DNA of 64,000 nucleotides, taken from Phaeosaccion multiseriatum (Eukaryota > Ochrophyta, other classes). Where the stretch lies: contig OZ218957.1 in the NCBI GenBank assembly GCA_965112735.1, positions 3,348,001 through 3,412,000 on the forward strand. The letters run 5' to 3'. The notes beneath the pieces were generated by a model. The model saw only the letters and a list, made by a program, of their open reading frames with translations, ran no database searches and had not been told where the DNA came from. This document shows, in pieces, positions 10,501 to 21,906 of this stretch (position 1 is the stretch's first letter; every line of letters starts with the position of its first letter). Both the position numbers and the translations under genes were made by a program.

Positions 10501-12237
10501 CAATTAGGCAGACAGAGAGAGAGAAAGAGAAAGAGCCTTCTCCCCCTCTCCCTCCCTCCTTCCCTTTGTGTCATTTTCTCTCTCCCTTCCTCCAGCCTCA
10601 CCCTTTGTGTACCTCATTCCCTCCCGCACCCTCGCTAGGTGATTGACGTCAACTACTACCCCGTGGATGAGGCACGTTACAGCAACATGCGCCATCGCCC
10701 CATCGGCATCGGCGTACAGGGCCTGGCCGACTGCTTCGCCCGCCTGCGCGTCCCCTTCGACTCCGATGAGGCACGCACCATCAACAAGGATATCTTCGAG
10801 ACCATGTACTTCGGAGCCCTCGAAGCCAGTTGTGAATTGGCGGCCAAGGACGGCACCTACGAGACATACCCGGGGTCCCCTGCCTCCGAGGGCTTGCTCC
10901 AGTTCGACATGTGGGGGGTGACGCCTTCCTCCGGCCGCTGGGACTGGGCAGGCTTGAAGGAGCAGATTGCGCAGCACGGCTTGAGGAACTCGCTCTTGTT
11001 GGCGCCCATGCCGACGGCTTCGACGGCCCAGATCTTGGGCAATAACGAGGGCTTTGAGCCTTTTACCTCCAACATGTACAACAGAAGGGTGTTGGCGGGG
11101 GAGTTTGCGTGTGTCAACAAGTACCTGCTCAAGGACCTGGTGCGTGAGGGAGGGAGTTGGTGATACGGACACAGGGATGGAGAGAGGGAGTGAGGGAGTG
11201 AGTGAGGAAGGAGAGGAGAGGAGAGGGGAGGGGGAGGGGAGGGGAAGCAAGCATTCCAGTGGAGATGAGGATGAGCGATACAACTATACTCTCTGAGTGC
11301 CCCATCCCTTACCCCTGCCCTAATGCCCTCAACAATGAATGCCCCCTCGCTCTCTTAGGTGGAGCGCGGTCTGTGGAGCGACAGCATCCGCAATCAGGTC
11401 ATGGCCAATGGAGGGAGTGTACAGGGCATCAGCGGCATCCCCAAAGACATTAGGGACCTCTACAAAACCGTCTGGGAAAGTGAGTGTATCGTACCGCAGT
11501 TGGAAGCACAGCAGTTGGTAGTACAGCAGTCACTCACCTACCCTGCCCTGCCCTGCCCTGCCTTGCCCATACACCTGTACCTTTCCCTAACCCTTACAGT
11601 CAGCCAGAAGAAGCTCATCGACATGGCCGCCGACCGAGGGGCCTTTATCTGCCAGTCGCAAAGCCTCAACATTCACATGGCGGACCCAACCCACGGCAAG
11701 CTCACCTCCATGCACTTCTACGCCTGGAAGCAGGGCCTCAAGACCGGCATGTACTACCTGCGCACACGGCCCCGTGCAGACGCCATTCAGTTCACTGTGG
11801 ACCAGGACAGCCTCAAGCAGGTGTGTGTGTGTGTGTGCGTGTGTGTGTGTGTGCGGGTATGTGGGCATGGGTGTGTGTGTATGTGTGTGTATGTGTGTGG
11901 GTGTGCGCTTGCGTGTGCGTATGCGTGTGGGTATGTGCGTGTGTGCGTGTGTGCGTGTGTATGTGTCGGTGTGTGCGTGTGTGTGTGTGAGTGTTGATTG
12001 CTGATACGTACCCCCATTGGACTCCGTTGGACTCCCTCGTCCCTGGGCAGACAGACGCTGAAACCCTAGAGGCCGTTTGGTGCTCACCCCTCCTATCCAC
12101 TCCCATCCACTGCCATCCCCCCATCCACTGCCACCCACTGCCATCGCTGCCCCTTCCAGTCCAACAAGGAGAACGCAGCGGCGGCCGCCTCGGAAGCGAA
12201 GTACGAAGACGAGGACTGCCTCAGTTGTGGGGCGTGA
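6337..12237 (+). CDS. RNR1: Ribonucleoside-diphosphate reductase large (R1) subunit
   Basis: Class I R1 reduces ribonucleoside diphosphates to deoxynucleotides, together with the radical-carrying R2 subunit. Fourteen exons: 6337-6468, 6911-7224, 7310-7379, 7783-7897, 8024-8070, 8438-8544, 8869-9037, 9263-9505, 9764-9927, 10107-10200, 10639-11139, 11359-11479, 11600-11820, 12160-12237. They sum to 2376 nt, 791 aa, which is the usual length. Visible parts are an ATP-cone start ([16 protein letters not shown]); active-site Cys220 in SSCFLL; Asn429, Cys431 and Glu433 in NLCTE; the radical-relay Tyr pair in MYYLRTRP; the [14 protein letters not shown] signature; and a C-terminal redox CLSC tail (Cys786/Cys789). 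All key residues are intact. Intron 4 has a GC donor and ends with a decayed copy of the preceding exon end. Introns 9 and 12 contain the dispersed CAGTTGG motif. Start: the first ATG, directly at the ATP cone. Confidence 0.96.
7491..7558. repeat. (TCTG)17 microsatellite in RNR1 intron 3
   Basis: Uninterrupted tetranucleotide array of about 17 units inside the intron between exons 3 and 4. Confidence 0.95.
7870..8030 (+). repeat. Exon-end duplication bounding RNR1 intron 4 (GC-AG)
   Basis: The end of exon 4 (cgccacccc...ttcaatgcag, about 7871-7897, coding ATPTLFNAG) reappears in diverged form at the intron's 3' end (about 8000-8023), differing by a few substitutions and one missing base. The first copy is followed by the donor gcaagt (7898), and the second copy supplies the acceptor gcag. 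Exon 5 then continues with TPRPQLSS. Confidence 0.75.
8637..8773. repeat. TCC/CCT tract in RNR1 intron 6
   Basis: Low-complexity pyrimidine sequence with poly-C runs, within the intron. Confidence 0.9.
9038..9135 (+). repeat. Tandem repeat of about 22 bp in RNR1 intron 7
   Basis: Four copies of a unit containing ctaagtcaatgggtg begin just after the donor at 9038. Each copy contains a ctaag core. Confidence 0.85.
11821..11994. repeat. GT-rich microsatellite at the start of RNR1 intron 13
   Basis: The donor gtgtgt merges directly into a degenerate (GT)n tract of about 170 bp. Confidence 0.9.
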
Positions 12238-13332
12238 GCGCTTGCGTGCGTGCGTGCGTGCGTGCGTGAGTGCTCAGCACCACCCACCCCCCTTCTCATA
12301 TCCTCGCTTGGAAGAGAGTCAAGAGTAAAGGACTCGTCGTTACCTCCCCAAGGAGAAGGAACATCTGAGGGTGGGCAGGCTCCATTCCCATATGCCTCCC
12401 ATGATGGGAGAGGAATATGGGCATGCAACAGATCAGGAGCTGTCGTAGAGCTGTCCCAGAGCTGTAGTATGAGCCGACGAGAGAGACGGGTCAGACCCAA
12501 GGGGGCTGTGTCGAGCCCTGACAGCAAGTGGCAGCCGAAGGACGAAAGCCGCGCATGCCTGACCTGACCCTCCGTAAAGGGGTGAAGGGGGATGTACGTA
12601 TGTTGTCCTCTGTGCTCCATGTAAAAACAAATCAAAGCAGTCCTCTTTTGAATTACAAGGGGGGGTGATCGGAAGACTGATCTTCTCCAAGAGTGGCACA
12701 ATTCTTGCCACGCCCTGCGCTTGAAGAGTTCGTGCGAACATCGACAGCAAGCCCTCCTTTACAGTACGAGATACTTTTTTCGTCCTGGCTCAGATAGGAG
12801 CAGGAATCACCTCATTCAGTTACCTGTGAGGAGTGGGTGAGGCGAAGTTATGGTGGGAGTCTCTTGGGGTCGACGATGAGGGACTCCTTCCTTGACACGA
12901 GTTGGTTGGTAGGTTACGGGAAGAAAGAGAGGTATTCGCAGGTGTCACCATGCAACGTGTTGAAGAGCAGGGGAATTGGCGTGGACCTTGACATCGTAGC
13001 GGGTGTGCTCATCCCTGGTGGCGTCGTCCTCCGGAGGAGCGAGGAGCTCCATCAGGCTTGTGTCCATCCGTAGTAGGAGGAGGATGATCATGGCGTGGGG
13101 TCGGTCCATGGAAGTGACGGGTGAGGAAGTCGAGCTATGTGCCCAGGTGTTGTCTCTGGGTCCATCCATGCCGGTGTAGGGCCCAGTGGAAAGAACAGGT
13201 ACGCTCGTAGCGGCTGCGGCCATGGCTTCATGCATCGCTGGCAGAGAGACGTCAAGCAGGCTCATAACCTGAGCTGGAAACCCCTTAATCAATCCTTCGC
13301 TCTACGTAATATTAGGTGTATAATCATATAAT
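12238..13332. other. Convergent intergenic region between RNR1 and a PPR gene
   Basis: It starts with a short (GTGC)n run at 12242-12270. An open frame on the minus strand (12945-13292, about 115 codons) has fairly normal amino-acid composition but no motif I recognise, no partner exons and no clear start context, so it is not called as a gene. Confidence 0.5.
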
Positions 13333-16300
13333 CTAAACTGAAAACCCGTTCCCATCGTCGATGCCGTCTTCGAGCATCGTCTGAGTGAGTCTCTCGGCCT
13401 CTGCCAGCAGCCCATCCCTGCTACACGCCTCCCTGACAAGTTGGTACGATGTGAGGTTGACAAGTCGTCGCCAGCGCATCACCGCCAGCAGCCGCAGAGC
13501 TTCCTTCACGCTCCCGGCCTTACAACAGGCCTAAGAGGGAGGGGGAGAGGAAGAGAGAGAGGGAGAAGAGAAGAGGGAGAGAGAGAGTGAGAATCAGAAG
13601 AGGGAGGGAGAGGAAGAATATAGAGGGAAGACAGAGAAGAGAGAGGGAGAAGGAGAAGGAGAAGGAGAAGAGCGAGGGAGAGGGAGAGGGAGCAAAGAGA
13701 GGGAGAGGGAGAAGGAGAAGGGAGAGGGAGAGGGAGAGGGAGAGGGAGAAGAGAGGGAGAGGAAGAAGAGAGGGAGAGAGAGAGGGAGAAGAGAGGGAGA
13801 GGGGGGGTGTACGTGAGAGGTGAAATGAGTCGCGGTGTGAGTGCGTGTATGAGCGTTCTCGTGCAGGGTGCTTGGGACCGAACAAGCAACAGCAAGGACA
13901 AGAGACGAGAGATGGGGGGAGCACCCGACCCCGCAAGGCTTGACCTGAAACTGAAAGTGAAATTGAAACTTCAACTGCACACCCAGCCTGTCCACCTCAA
14001 AGTCCAACTCACCATGAGGGCGTTGTTGACGTGTACGGTGTTGAGTGCCACACGCCTCTCCTCCATCTCCTTTAAGAAGGCGAGAGCGGATGGAGCATCG
14101 CCTCCCTGTGTGTGTGTGTGCGTGTGTGTGCGTGCGTGGCAAGAAGGAAGAAGGAGAGGGAGGAGCGGTGGGTGAGGGCGGAAAGTGAGAGTTTGCGTGT
14201 GCGCTTTCCCGGTTACGCATACCGGGAGAGAAGAGAAGGAGAAGACTAATAACTTCCCAGGCAGGTAGGCAAGCTCGCCATCAGTCCTGTCAGTCCTCCC
14301 CTCTCGCCTTCTCTCGCCGACACACCGCGGGTACCCTCACACGTACCTCTGCACACGCCGCGAGGGCGGTATTGAAGGTGACGAGGTTGGGTCTGAAGCC
14401 CAAGTCCTTCATGTGATGTACGAGCTCCACCGCCTTGCCGCACTCCCCTACCAGCCTGCATGCATCAATGGCGGCGCTGTAGCACCTCACATTCGGCTCG
14501 GGAAGCCTTCCTCCTGCTGCTGCTCCCCCTCCTCCCCCTCCTCCTGCTGCCCCTCCCCCCCCTCCGCCTCCCCCTGCCGCTACTGTCCCTCCTGACTCTC
14601 TTCCTCCTCCTGCTGCTTCTCCTCCTCCTGCTGCTGCTGCTGCTGCTTCCCCTCCTCCCTCTCCCCCTCCCATCCGCGTGCCCACCTCCATCTCCGCGAG
14701 CAACTCGAGTGCTTTGTCAAGCATTCCCGCCTTACCGCACGCTGCAATGGCCGCACTGTAGGTGTGTACGCTTGGAGCGATGCCCGCTTCGTTCCTCATC
14801 TCCTCCAGAAAGCGCAGAGCCCGCCCTCCTTCGCCGGCGTTGCCACACGCGTTGATAATTGTCGTATAGCTGACACAGTCGGGCCGAATCACCACACCAC
14901 CACCAGAGTCGTTGGACCACCTCCTTCTCACCCCTCCTGGCCTGCTGCCAGCACTGCTGCTGGCGGCTCCTGTGGTGGTGCTACTACCCCCACTATTCCC
15001 GGTGCTCGAGCTTTCCCTGCCCTCCTCCCTGCCCTCCTCCCCCTCCTCCTCCTGCTGCTGCTGCTGTTGTTGTATCGCCAACTGCTCTCCCTCTCCCTCT
15101 CGCCCAGCACCTCCCCTCTTCATCTCCTGAAAGAGCTCCAAAGCCGTATCGAGCTCGCCCACCCTCCCGCACGCATCCAGAAGTGCGTTGTACAGCACGA
15201 CATTCGGCCTCAGCGACCCTCTACCCACCGCCGACCTACCTCTCACGATCATCTCTCTAACGTGATACACCAAGTCCAAAATCAACCCACCTTCCTCTGT
15301 CTTGCCCAAGGCCATGGCCACCGTACTAAAACTCACAGCATCAGGAGGGCAGTCTTCCAGCACCTCCATCCGCATAAGCAGCTTGTAGGCGTCTCTAGAC
15401 CGCCCCAGCTTCCCATACGCCTGCAACACAGTGTTGTACGTCACGATGTCCCTCTTTGCCTTGCCGGCTTGACTGGCCTGTGACAATCCCTGGTAGAGCT
15501 GAATCACCTCTGCGTACCTCCCGGCCTTGCAGCAAGCAGACATGGCGGTGTTGAAGTTGACGATGTTGGGCGTAATGCCCCTCTGCATCATATCCCTCAA
15601 AAAGCCCAACGCACGCTGCCAATCCCCCGCCAACCCACACGCGTTGATGACGATGTTGTAGCTCACCACCGATAGCTGAGTCGGCGACGCGCCACGAGCC
15701 CTCCTCTTTGCCCGTTCTGCTGCAGCAATCGCAATACCTCCTCCCCGGCCTGCCAATATCGGACGTTCGCGAGCCCCAGCCCCAGTTGTTGGTCCTGCTG
15801 CCCCCCCTCCTCCTGCTACTCCACCCCCTCCTCCTGCTGTTGCTGCTACTCCTCCTGCTCCTCCTGCTCCTCCTGCTGTTGCTGCTACTCCTCCTGCTCC
15901 TTCTGCTCCTTCTGCTCCTCCCCCTCCTACAGCCGGGACCTTCTCGCCCAAATCCCTCAGCATCAGTTCCCACACATGCATTGCCTTGCTGTGCTGCCCT
16001 GCCCTCGCACACGCATCCAGCACAGCGCAGTAGCTGAACGGGTCCAGCATGGTCTCAGGTTTGAGACTGTGACTCTCCCAGGTGCGTCTGCGGCAGTCCT
16101 GCAGCAGCGCCAGCGCCCCTCGCCAGTTGCGACAGCGGCCCAGAGCGGCCATCGCGGCTCCGAAAATGAACGAGTTGAGTGGCAAAGGAGACAACGGAGT
16201 GGGTGAGGCCAGCGGCGATCCTATCCCTTCTCCTTCTCCTTCTCCTCTAGTCTTCGTGCTCTCCTCATGCTTCAAGCTGCTGCTGCCACTGTCGCCTAGC

Positions 16301-17490
16301 ACGTCGCTGCTACTGCGAGTTGTAATCCTGTCCCTTCCTGTTGTGCCCCCCCGTCCTCGAGCTACTGCTGCTGCCCCTGCTGCTGAGTCGCAAAATGCCG
16401 TGTACCGGCCATCGGTATCGATGCCTGCCTTTGCATCTTGCAGCAAGGTGTACACACGATGATAGGCTTCTTCGCTACTGCAGCCTCGAATCTGCTTCAG
16501 ACTCTCCACCAGATGCATCTGGCGGGTGTGGTTATTTACAGGCCATCCTCGTCCTCCTCTGCGTGGCCCTCCAGATCGTGCTCCTCCCCATGCTCCTCTT
16601 CCTCCTCCTTGCCGCGATTCCTGCTGCGGCCGCCGTTGTGGCCACGGTTGATACGGCTTATGCTTCTGGAGCACTTCCCCACGTTCCTCCCTACCTCTCT
16701 TCCGCCCTACCCTGCCTTGGCGGGGTATTGAGGGCGGCCGAGCCCCCTGCTGCTGCTTCTGCTGCTGCTGTATCACCAACGGACCCCCCTGTTGCACCCC
16801 TTCAGGTCCAGTTCTGCTGCTGCTACTGCTGCTTCTGTCTGTGGCACTGCTTCCCTCTCTGTCCGACACTCCCTCGTTACTCGCGACGACGGCCTCGTCA
16901 CCGCGCGTATAGGGACCATGCCCCCCGAAGGCAGGAGGAATGCGTGGAGAAGATTTGATCTCGTCGTGAAGCAATTGCCGCTTCTCATACGGCTGCTGCG
17001 CCTGCTGTTGTCGCTGTTGCTGTCGCTGCCGCTCCTTCTCCCCCCCTTCTCCCTCCTCAAGCACATTCAGCACGCTCTTCTCCACTATCTTGCCACTATA
17101 TCCGAGACTGCTGCTCTTCGTGCTCTGCCCACTATCGTCATTGCGGCTTTCCTTGGTCGTTGTCGTCGTTGCTGTCGCCACGTTGTACCTCCTGCTCATT
17201 CTACCTTCAACCCTGCAAGCATTGTCCACTCCCAGCTCCGAAGACCGTACAGATAGAGACTCATTCCTTAGCCTTCTCCTGCGTGAACCTCTCCAAGGAG
17301 ACAAACCCCCGGCGCTGCCACTGCCGCTACTACAAAGGAAGCTGGCATGATGACGAAGATGACCACCACATCCCTTCTTCCGCGCTGTCGTGCTACCACC
17401 GAGTCGTGCCACTGATGGGGGCTCTACTTTTCGGGCTGGCGCTTCCCCTTGAGCACCACCAGCATGCCAAGAACACACTGGGAAGAGCAT
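13333..17490 (-). CDS. Pentatricopeptide repeat (PPR) protein
   Basis: PPR proteins bind organellar RNA and act in its processing, stability or translation. Three exons on the minus strand: 14347-17490, 14013-14105, 13333-13530. The start is the first ATG (17490) after an in-frame stop upstream at about 17611; the total is 1144 aa. The first third is disordered (Arg, Gln and Gly rich). After it come PPR helices with typical spacing, for example VVSYNIVINACGLAGDWQRA, IVTYNTVLQAYGKLGRSRDA, VVLYNALLDACGRVGELDTA, CVSYTTIINACGNAGEGGRA and VHTYSAAIAACGKAGMLDKA. The two small exons continue the array (ALAFLKEMEERRV, ACCKAGSVKEALRLL). Long Gly/Ala and Gln tracts separate some repeats. An RKV/GCGGHLRHH-type basic N-terminus could be a mitochondrial or plastid presequence, but this is not clear. 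The stop is at 13333-13335. Confidence 0.85.
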
Positions 17491-17778
17491 GCTCTTGCTG
17501 CGTATGCCCCTACCCTGTTTGTTTAGACCACAGAGCTCATTTCGTGTGGCCTTCTCTTGCTTCAGCAAACCCCTGACGAGGAAGCAACCAAGCGCATGCT
17601 TCCTGCCAACTCATGGCCTCATCTTCCTCATCTTTGTCTCTTGGTGTCACTGCAAGTGCTGATGAACGCGTCTAGCGCCCAGCTGTGAGTGGAACCCCCA
17701 GGGGGGGGCGGAGCTACAACACGTTGGCTTGTCCCCCCGAATCAGCACAAAGCACACCAAGCCTTTTAAGCTTTTTCC
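17491..17778. promoter_or_regulatory. Divergent promoter region between the PPR gene and ThiD-ThiE
   Basis: 288 bp lie between the two ATGs. No defined element was recognised; the promoter role comes from the head-to-head arrangement. Confidence 0.4.
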
Positions 17779-20732
17779 ATGCAGCAGCAGCTGCTGAGGC
17801 GGGAGGTCGTTTTAGTGCTGTCGTTTGTGTCCCTCCTTTGTGTGCGGGGCTTTCTAGGAGGAGGAGGGGCATCGGGTGGGCCCAAGTGGAGGGTCCCAAA
17901 TGGAGAAGCAGCAGGACCAGCTCCAAAGTCAGCCGTAGTAGACCCGATAACTTGCAGTCGCTGTGGGATACCGCCCAGCCGCAGCTTTAGCAGCAGAAGG
18001 GCAAGGCGAAGGCCAGCACTGGCCATGGCGTCAACCGCAGGGGAAGAGAGGGCGACGCCGTCTCCGCCTCCCATCTGCTGGACGATTGCTGGCAGCGACT
18101 CCGGTGGAGGAGCCGGGATACAGGCCGATCTTCAGGCAATGCATGCACTCGGAGTGCACGGCTGCAGTGTCCTTACGGCCTTGACTGCGCAGAACAGCCG
18201 CGCGGTGACTAAAGTCGAGTATTGCAGTAATGACATGATCCAGGCCACAATGGACGCTTTGCGAGAGGACCTTCCCCCGAGGGTGGTGAAGCTGGGCATG
18301 CTGGGGAGGACAGACGTCATGCGAAAGGTCACGGAGGGGTTCTTGAAGGACTTTGCCGCGACTAACCCAATCACGGGAGGGGGAGAGGAGGAGGAGGGTG
18401 ATGGAGCTGGAGCTGGCGTGCGAGGCAAGATTGTTTGCGATCCTGTCATGGTGAGCACGTCAGGCTCGAGCCTCATGGACGAAGAAGCGGTGCAGTACAT
18501 GGTGGAGAACATCCTGCCTCTCGCGGAGGTGGTGACGCCAAACTTGCACGAGACCGAGAAGCTACTGGGGCGGAGTCTGGACGGCGCGTCTGCAGAGGAG
18601 ATGGAAGAAGCGGCGCTGGAGCTCCTGCGGCGCTTCAGCTGCAAGAGCCTCTTGATCAAGGGCGGCCACACCACGACTACCTCCGGTGGTGAGGCAGGCA
18701 GCAGCAGCAGTGTGGCGCAAGACTTTTGGACGGATGGCACGCAGAAGCTTTGGCTCACGGGCCCGCGTGTGGACAATCCGAACACCCACGGAACAGGCTG
18801 TACGCTGTCCTCCGCCATCGCCGCGTGTCTGGCCCAGGGCTACGACGTCCCTGACGCTCTCGTCATTGCTAAGGCCTATGTCAGCCAAGGCATCGAGGCG
18901 GCCACTCAGCTAGGGGCTGGACCGGGCCCTGTGGCACACACCTGCTGGCCGTGCAGTCCAACCGTCATGCCCTGGATCACGCGCTCCTCCAAGGCTGGAG
19001 TGGCTGTAGTGGGTGGTGATGGTGGTGGTGGTGTGGCAGGCCGGCTGGCCTTCGCCCCCTGCCATACAGAGTGGGGCTTGTATCCGATTGTGGAGACGGC
19101 GGAGTGGGTGGGGCGTTTGGCCAAGATGGGGGTGAGGGACATTCAGCTTCGAATCAAGGGTGCCAGCGACGAGGAGGTCAGTAGGGAAGTGGGCAAGGCA
19201 CAGGCCCTCATTGACGAGCACGCAGCAGCAGCAGAAGGAGAATCGAGGCTGTGGGTGAACGACTTTTGGAGGGCGGCAGTGGAGCACGGCACGTACGGAG
19301 TTCACATTGGACAGGAGGACCTGCAGGTACGTGAATTTGTCAGTAGCTTCGAGGGAGGGAGGGAGGGAGGGAGGGAGGGGGGGGGGTAAGGGAGAACCTA
19401 GGTCAGCAGGGCAAGTAAAACAAGTTGTGTTCTATCCTCTTTCTATACTCTCTCGATATATCTCTGTCCCTCTCTTCTCTCTCCTTGTCCTTTCTCTCCA
19501 TCTCTTTCTCTCTCTTCCTGTCCGCCTGCCTAACCGAAAGAGGATCACCTCTTACCGCAAGGGGCTCGCCTCTGGTGCTGTCGTTGTTCTTACTCATGCC
19601 ATCGGATGTCGTGTCGGTTTCCGCCCCTCCTCTTTGCTTTGCTTTGCTTATCCAGAAAGCAATAGAGGAAGAGCAAGAGAAGGGGGAAGAGGGCAACGCT
19701 CTCTCCGTCTTGGCGGCGGCAGGGATTAGACTCGGCCTAAGCACGCACACATACGCAGAGCTCGCCACGGCCCTGGCCCTCCGCCCCTCCTACATTAGCT
19801 TGGTGAGTACTCTCTGTATCTTTCTCTCTCTCACCCTCCGCCCCTCCTACATTAGCTTGGTGAGTACTCTCTATATCTTTCTCTCTCTCACCCCCCGCCC
19901 CTCCTACATTAGCTTGGTGAGTACTCTCTATATCTTTCTCTCTCTCACCCCCGCCCCTCCTACATTAGCTTGGTGAGTACTCTCTATATCTTTCTCTCTC
20001 TCACCCCCCGCCCCTCCTACATTAGCTTGGTGAGTACTCTCTATATCTTTCTCTCTCTCACCCCCCGCCCCTCCTACATTAGCTTGGTGAGTACTCTCTG
20101 TATCTTTCTCTCTCTCACCCCCCGCCCCTCCTACATTGGCTTGGTGAGTACTCTCTATATCTTTCTCTCTCTCACCCCCCGCCCCTCCTACATTAGCTTG
20201 GTGAGTACTCTCTATATCTTTCTCTCTCTCACCCCCCGCCCCTCCTACATTAGCTTGGTGAGTACTCTCTGTATCTCTCTCTATATCTTTCTCTCTCTCA
20301 CCCCCCGCGCCTCCCCTCCTCTCTCTCACATCCTCACCCTCACCCTCACCCCAACCCTCACACCCTCACCCTCATCCTCACCCTCACCCCTGCCAACCTC
20401 CTCCTCCTCCTCCTCCTCCTCTCGCTCCAAAACACAACACACAGGGCCCGGTCTTTGCGACGCAATCCAAGCAAGTGGGCTTCGCACCGCAGGGCCTACT
20501 CCAACTCAAGCGCTGGAGGGGGCTGGTGGGAGTACCGCTCATTGCCATCGGAGGGATCACGCTGGAGCGGGCTCCGGGCGTGGTGGAGGCGGGGGCAGAT
20601 GGAGTGGCGGTTATCAACGCCATTACCAAGCACGGGCAGGACGATGAAGCGGTGCTAGAGGCGGTGCAGGAGTGGCAGGAGACGCTGGTAGCAGCCGCAG
20701 CAGCAGCAGCAGCAGTTGGTGGTACAGGATGA
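17779..20732 (+). CDS. Bifunctional HMP-P kinase / thiamine-phosphate synthase (ThiD-ThiE fusion)
   Basis: This enzyme phosphorylates hydroxymethylpyrimidine phosphate (ThiD) and couples it to the thiazole phosphate (ThiE), giving thiamine phosphate. Exons are 17779-19326, 19656-19802 and 20445-20732, 660 aa. Residues 1-24 form a signal-peptide-like segment (VVLVLSFVSLLCVRG) followed by Phe25 and a region rich in basic residues and Ser up to about residue 80, as expected for import into a secondary plastid. The ThiD domain runs from about 99 to 395: TIAGSDSGGGAGIQADLQ, CDPVMVSTSG, LIKGGH and the anion hole NTHGTGCTLSSA. The ThiE domain runs from about 415 to 650: GLYPIVE, DIQLRIKG, LWVNDFWRAA, YGVHIGQEDL, GLSTHTYAE, ISLGPVFAT and VPLIAIGGI. 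This ThiD-ThiE order matches plant TH1-type enzymes. Intron 2 contains a 57-bp array that repeats the donor site. The last codons sit in a CAG run ending in the dispersed CAGTTGG motif. Confidence 0.93.
19782..20300 (+). repeat. Nine-copy 57-bp tandem array repeating exon end plus splice donor (ThiD-ThiE intron 2)
   Basis: Each unit contains the last about 21 bp of exon 2 (coding RPSYISL), the donor gtgagtac and about 30 bp of pyrimidine-rich intron. Donor copies start at 19803, 19860, 19917, 19973, 20030, 20087, 20144, 20201 and 20258. All steps are 57 bp except one of 56. Copies are nearly identical, differing at an A/G and in C-run length. Confidence 0.95.
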
Positions 20733-20895
20733 TACATACAGTTATGTTCGGCTCTGTTACCGACTTGTAGTGAGCCCAAACCTCTCAAATCTACGACACG
20801 CTGCTGGTGCGTGTCTCTCTTACTCTCTCTCCCTCCCTCCCTCCCTCCCTCGGCCCGGCCAGTCCTTCCCACACACCTACCCCCACATCTCCTTC
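20733..20895. other. Short convergent intergenic gap
   Basis: 163 bp between the stop codons of ThiD-ThiE (+) and the pseudokinase-like gene (-). It holds a (CCCT)n run near 20827-20850. Confidence 0.6.
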
Positions 20896-21875
20896 TCACC
20901 CCCCCCCCTTGCCCAGAAGCTCATCATACTGCCTTCCCACCTCCTCAAGCTGGTAAAGCTCCAGCGGCTCAAAGTAGGTGTGCCCCAGCAGCTGCTTCAG
21001 CGTCACGACTTGGTCATTCAGCGCCAGACAGCTGCTGTCAGCTGTGATTCCACCGCCGTCTCCTCCTCCTCCAGACCCGCCTCTCCTGCTCCGTCGCCTC
21101 ATGCCCTCAACCAGGAGCCCCCGCGCCTTGCAGCAGCGAATCACACCTGTCAGCATTGGACTCACCCTCGCTCCCCCCCCTCCTTTGCTTCGCCTGTTGG
21201 TCCTTCTACCACTCCTACCGCCGCCGCCAATGTGCACACAGATGGGAATGACCCACTCACGATCCTGACTCCCCACCCCCCGTCCACTGCCATCCACCCC
21301 TTTCCCTTCCCCTCCCCTGGCCCCAAGCAATGGGCAGCGAAGTTCCCCCTCGCCGGCCCGCAAGCCCCTGACGGTTACACTCCAAGCACCACCGCCACCG
21401 CCGCCGCCGTCGGACCTCCTCATGGGTCTCCGAGTCGGCTTGTAGGGCACTTCCACGGGCACCACTTGCACTACTCTGCTGTCATTGCTCCTTGTGGTCG
21501 TTGTGGCCGTTGATCTGCCTCTCCCACCCCCACTCTTGTCGTCGTGGGACACTTGCCTCCCTGCGCCGACGCACTCTACAATCGGCCCTCCATGCTCTTC
21601 GCTGCGGCTGCTCCTGCTGCTGCTCGCGATGAGCCAGGTCGTGTAGTGCTGTGGTGACGCGTGCCCTCCTCCTCCTCCTCCTCCTCCTCCTCCTCCTCCT
21701 CCTCCTCCTCCTCCTCCTCCTCCTCCTCCCCCTCCTTCTGGTAGGGGCGGGAGGACGATGTCCACCGTCTCCCCCTCCTCAAGGTCGAGTCCTTCCGCCG
21801 CCTCGCTAAGCGGAACGGTCCTGACTCTCTCGCCCTCCCCCCCCCCCCCACCCCCTCCTCCTCCTCCTCCTCCTC

Positions 21876-21906
<31 letters not shown>

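Noticed and set aside
12945-13292. Minus-strand frame of about 115 codons between RNR1 and the PPR gene
   Set aside because: Composition is acceptable, but there is no domain, no splice partner and no supporting signal, so it is left unannotated.
17491-17568. Extending the PPR protein to a TTG at 17568
   Set aside because: TTG is not a usual eukaryotic start, and no ATG exists upstream before an in-frame stop, so ATG 17490 was used.
19782-20300. Regular 57-bp repeats resembling a CRISPR array
   Set aside because: There are no unique spacers: the whole unit is repeated. It lies in an intron of a eukaryotic gene and contains exon-end and donor sequence.
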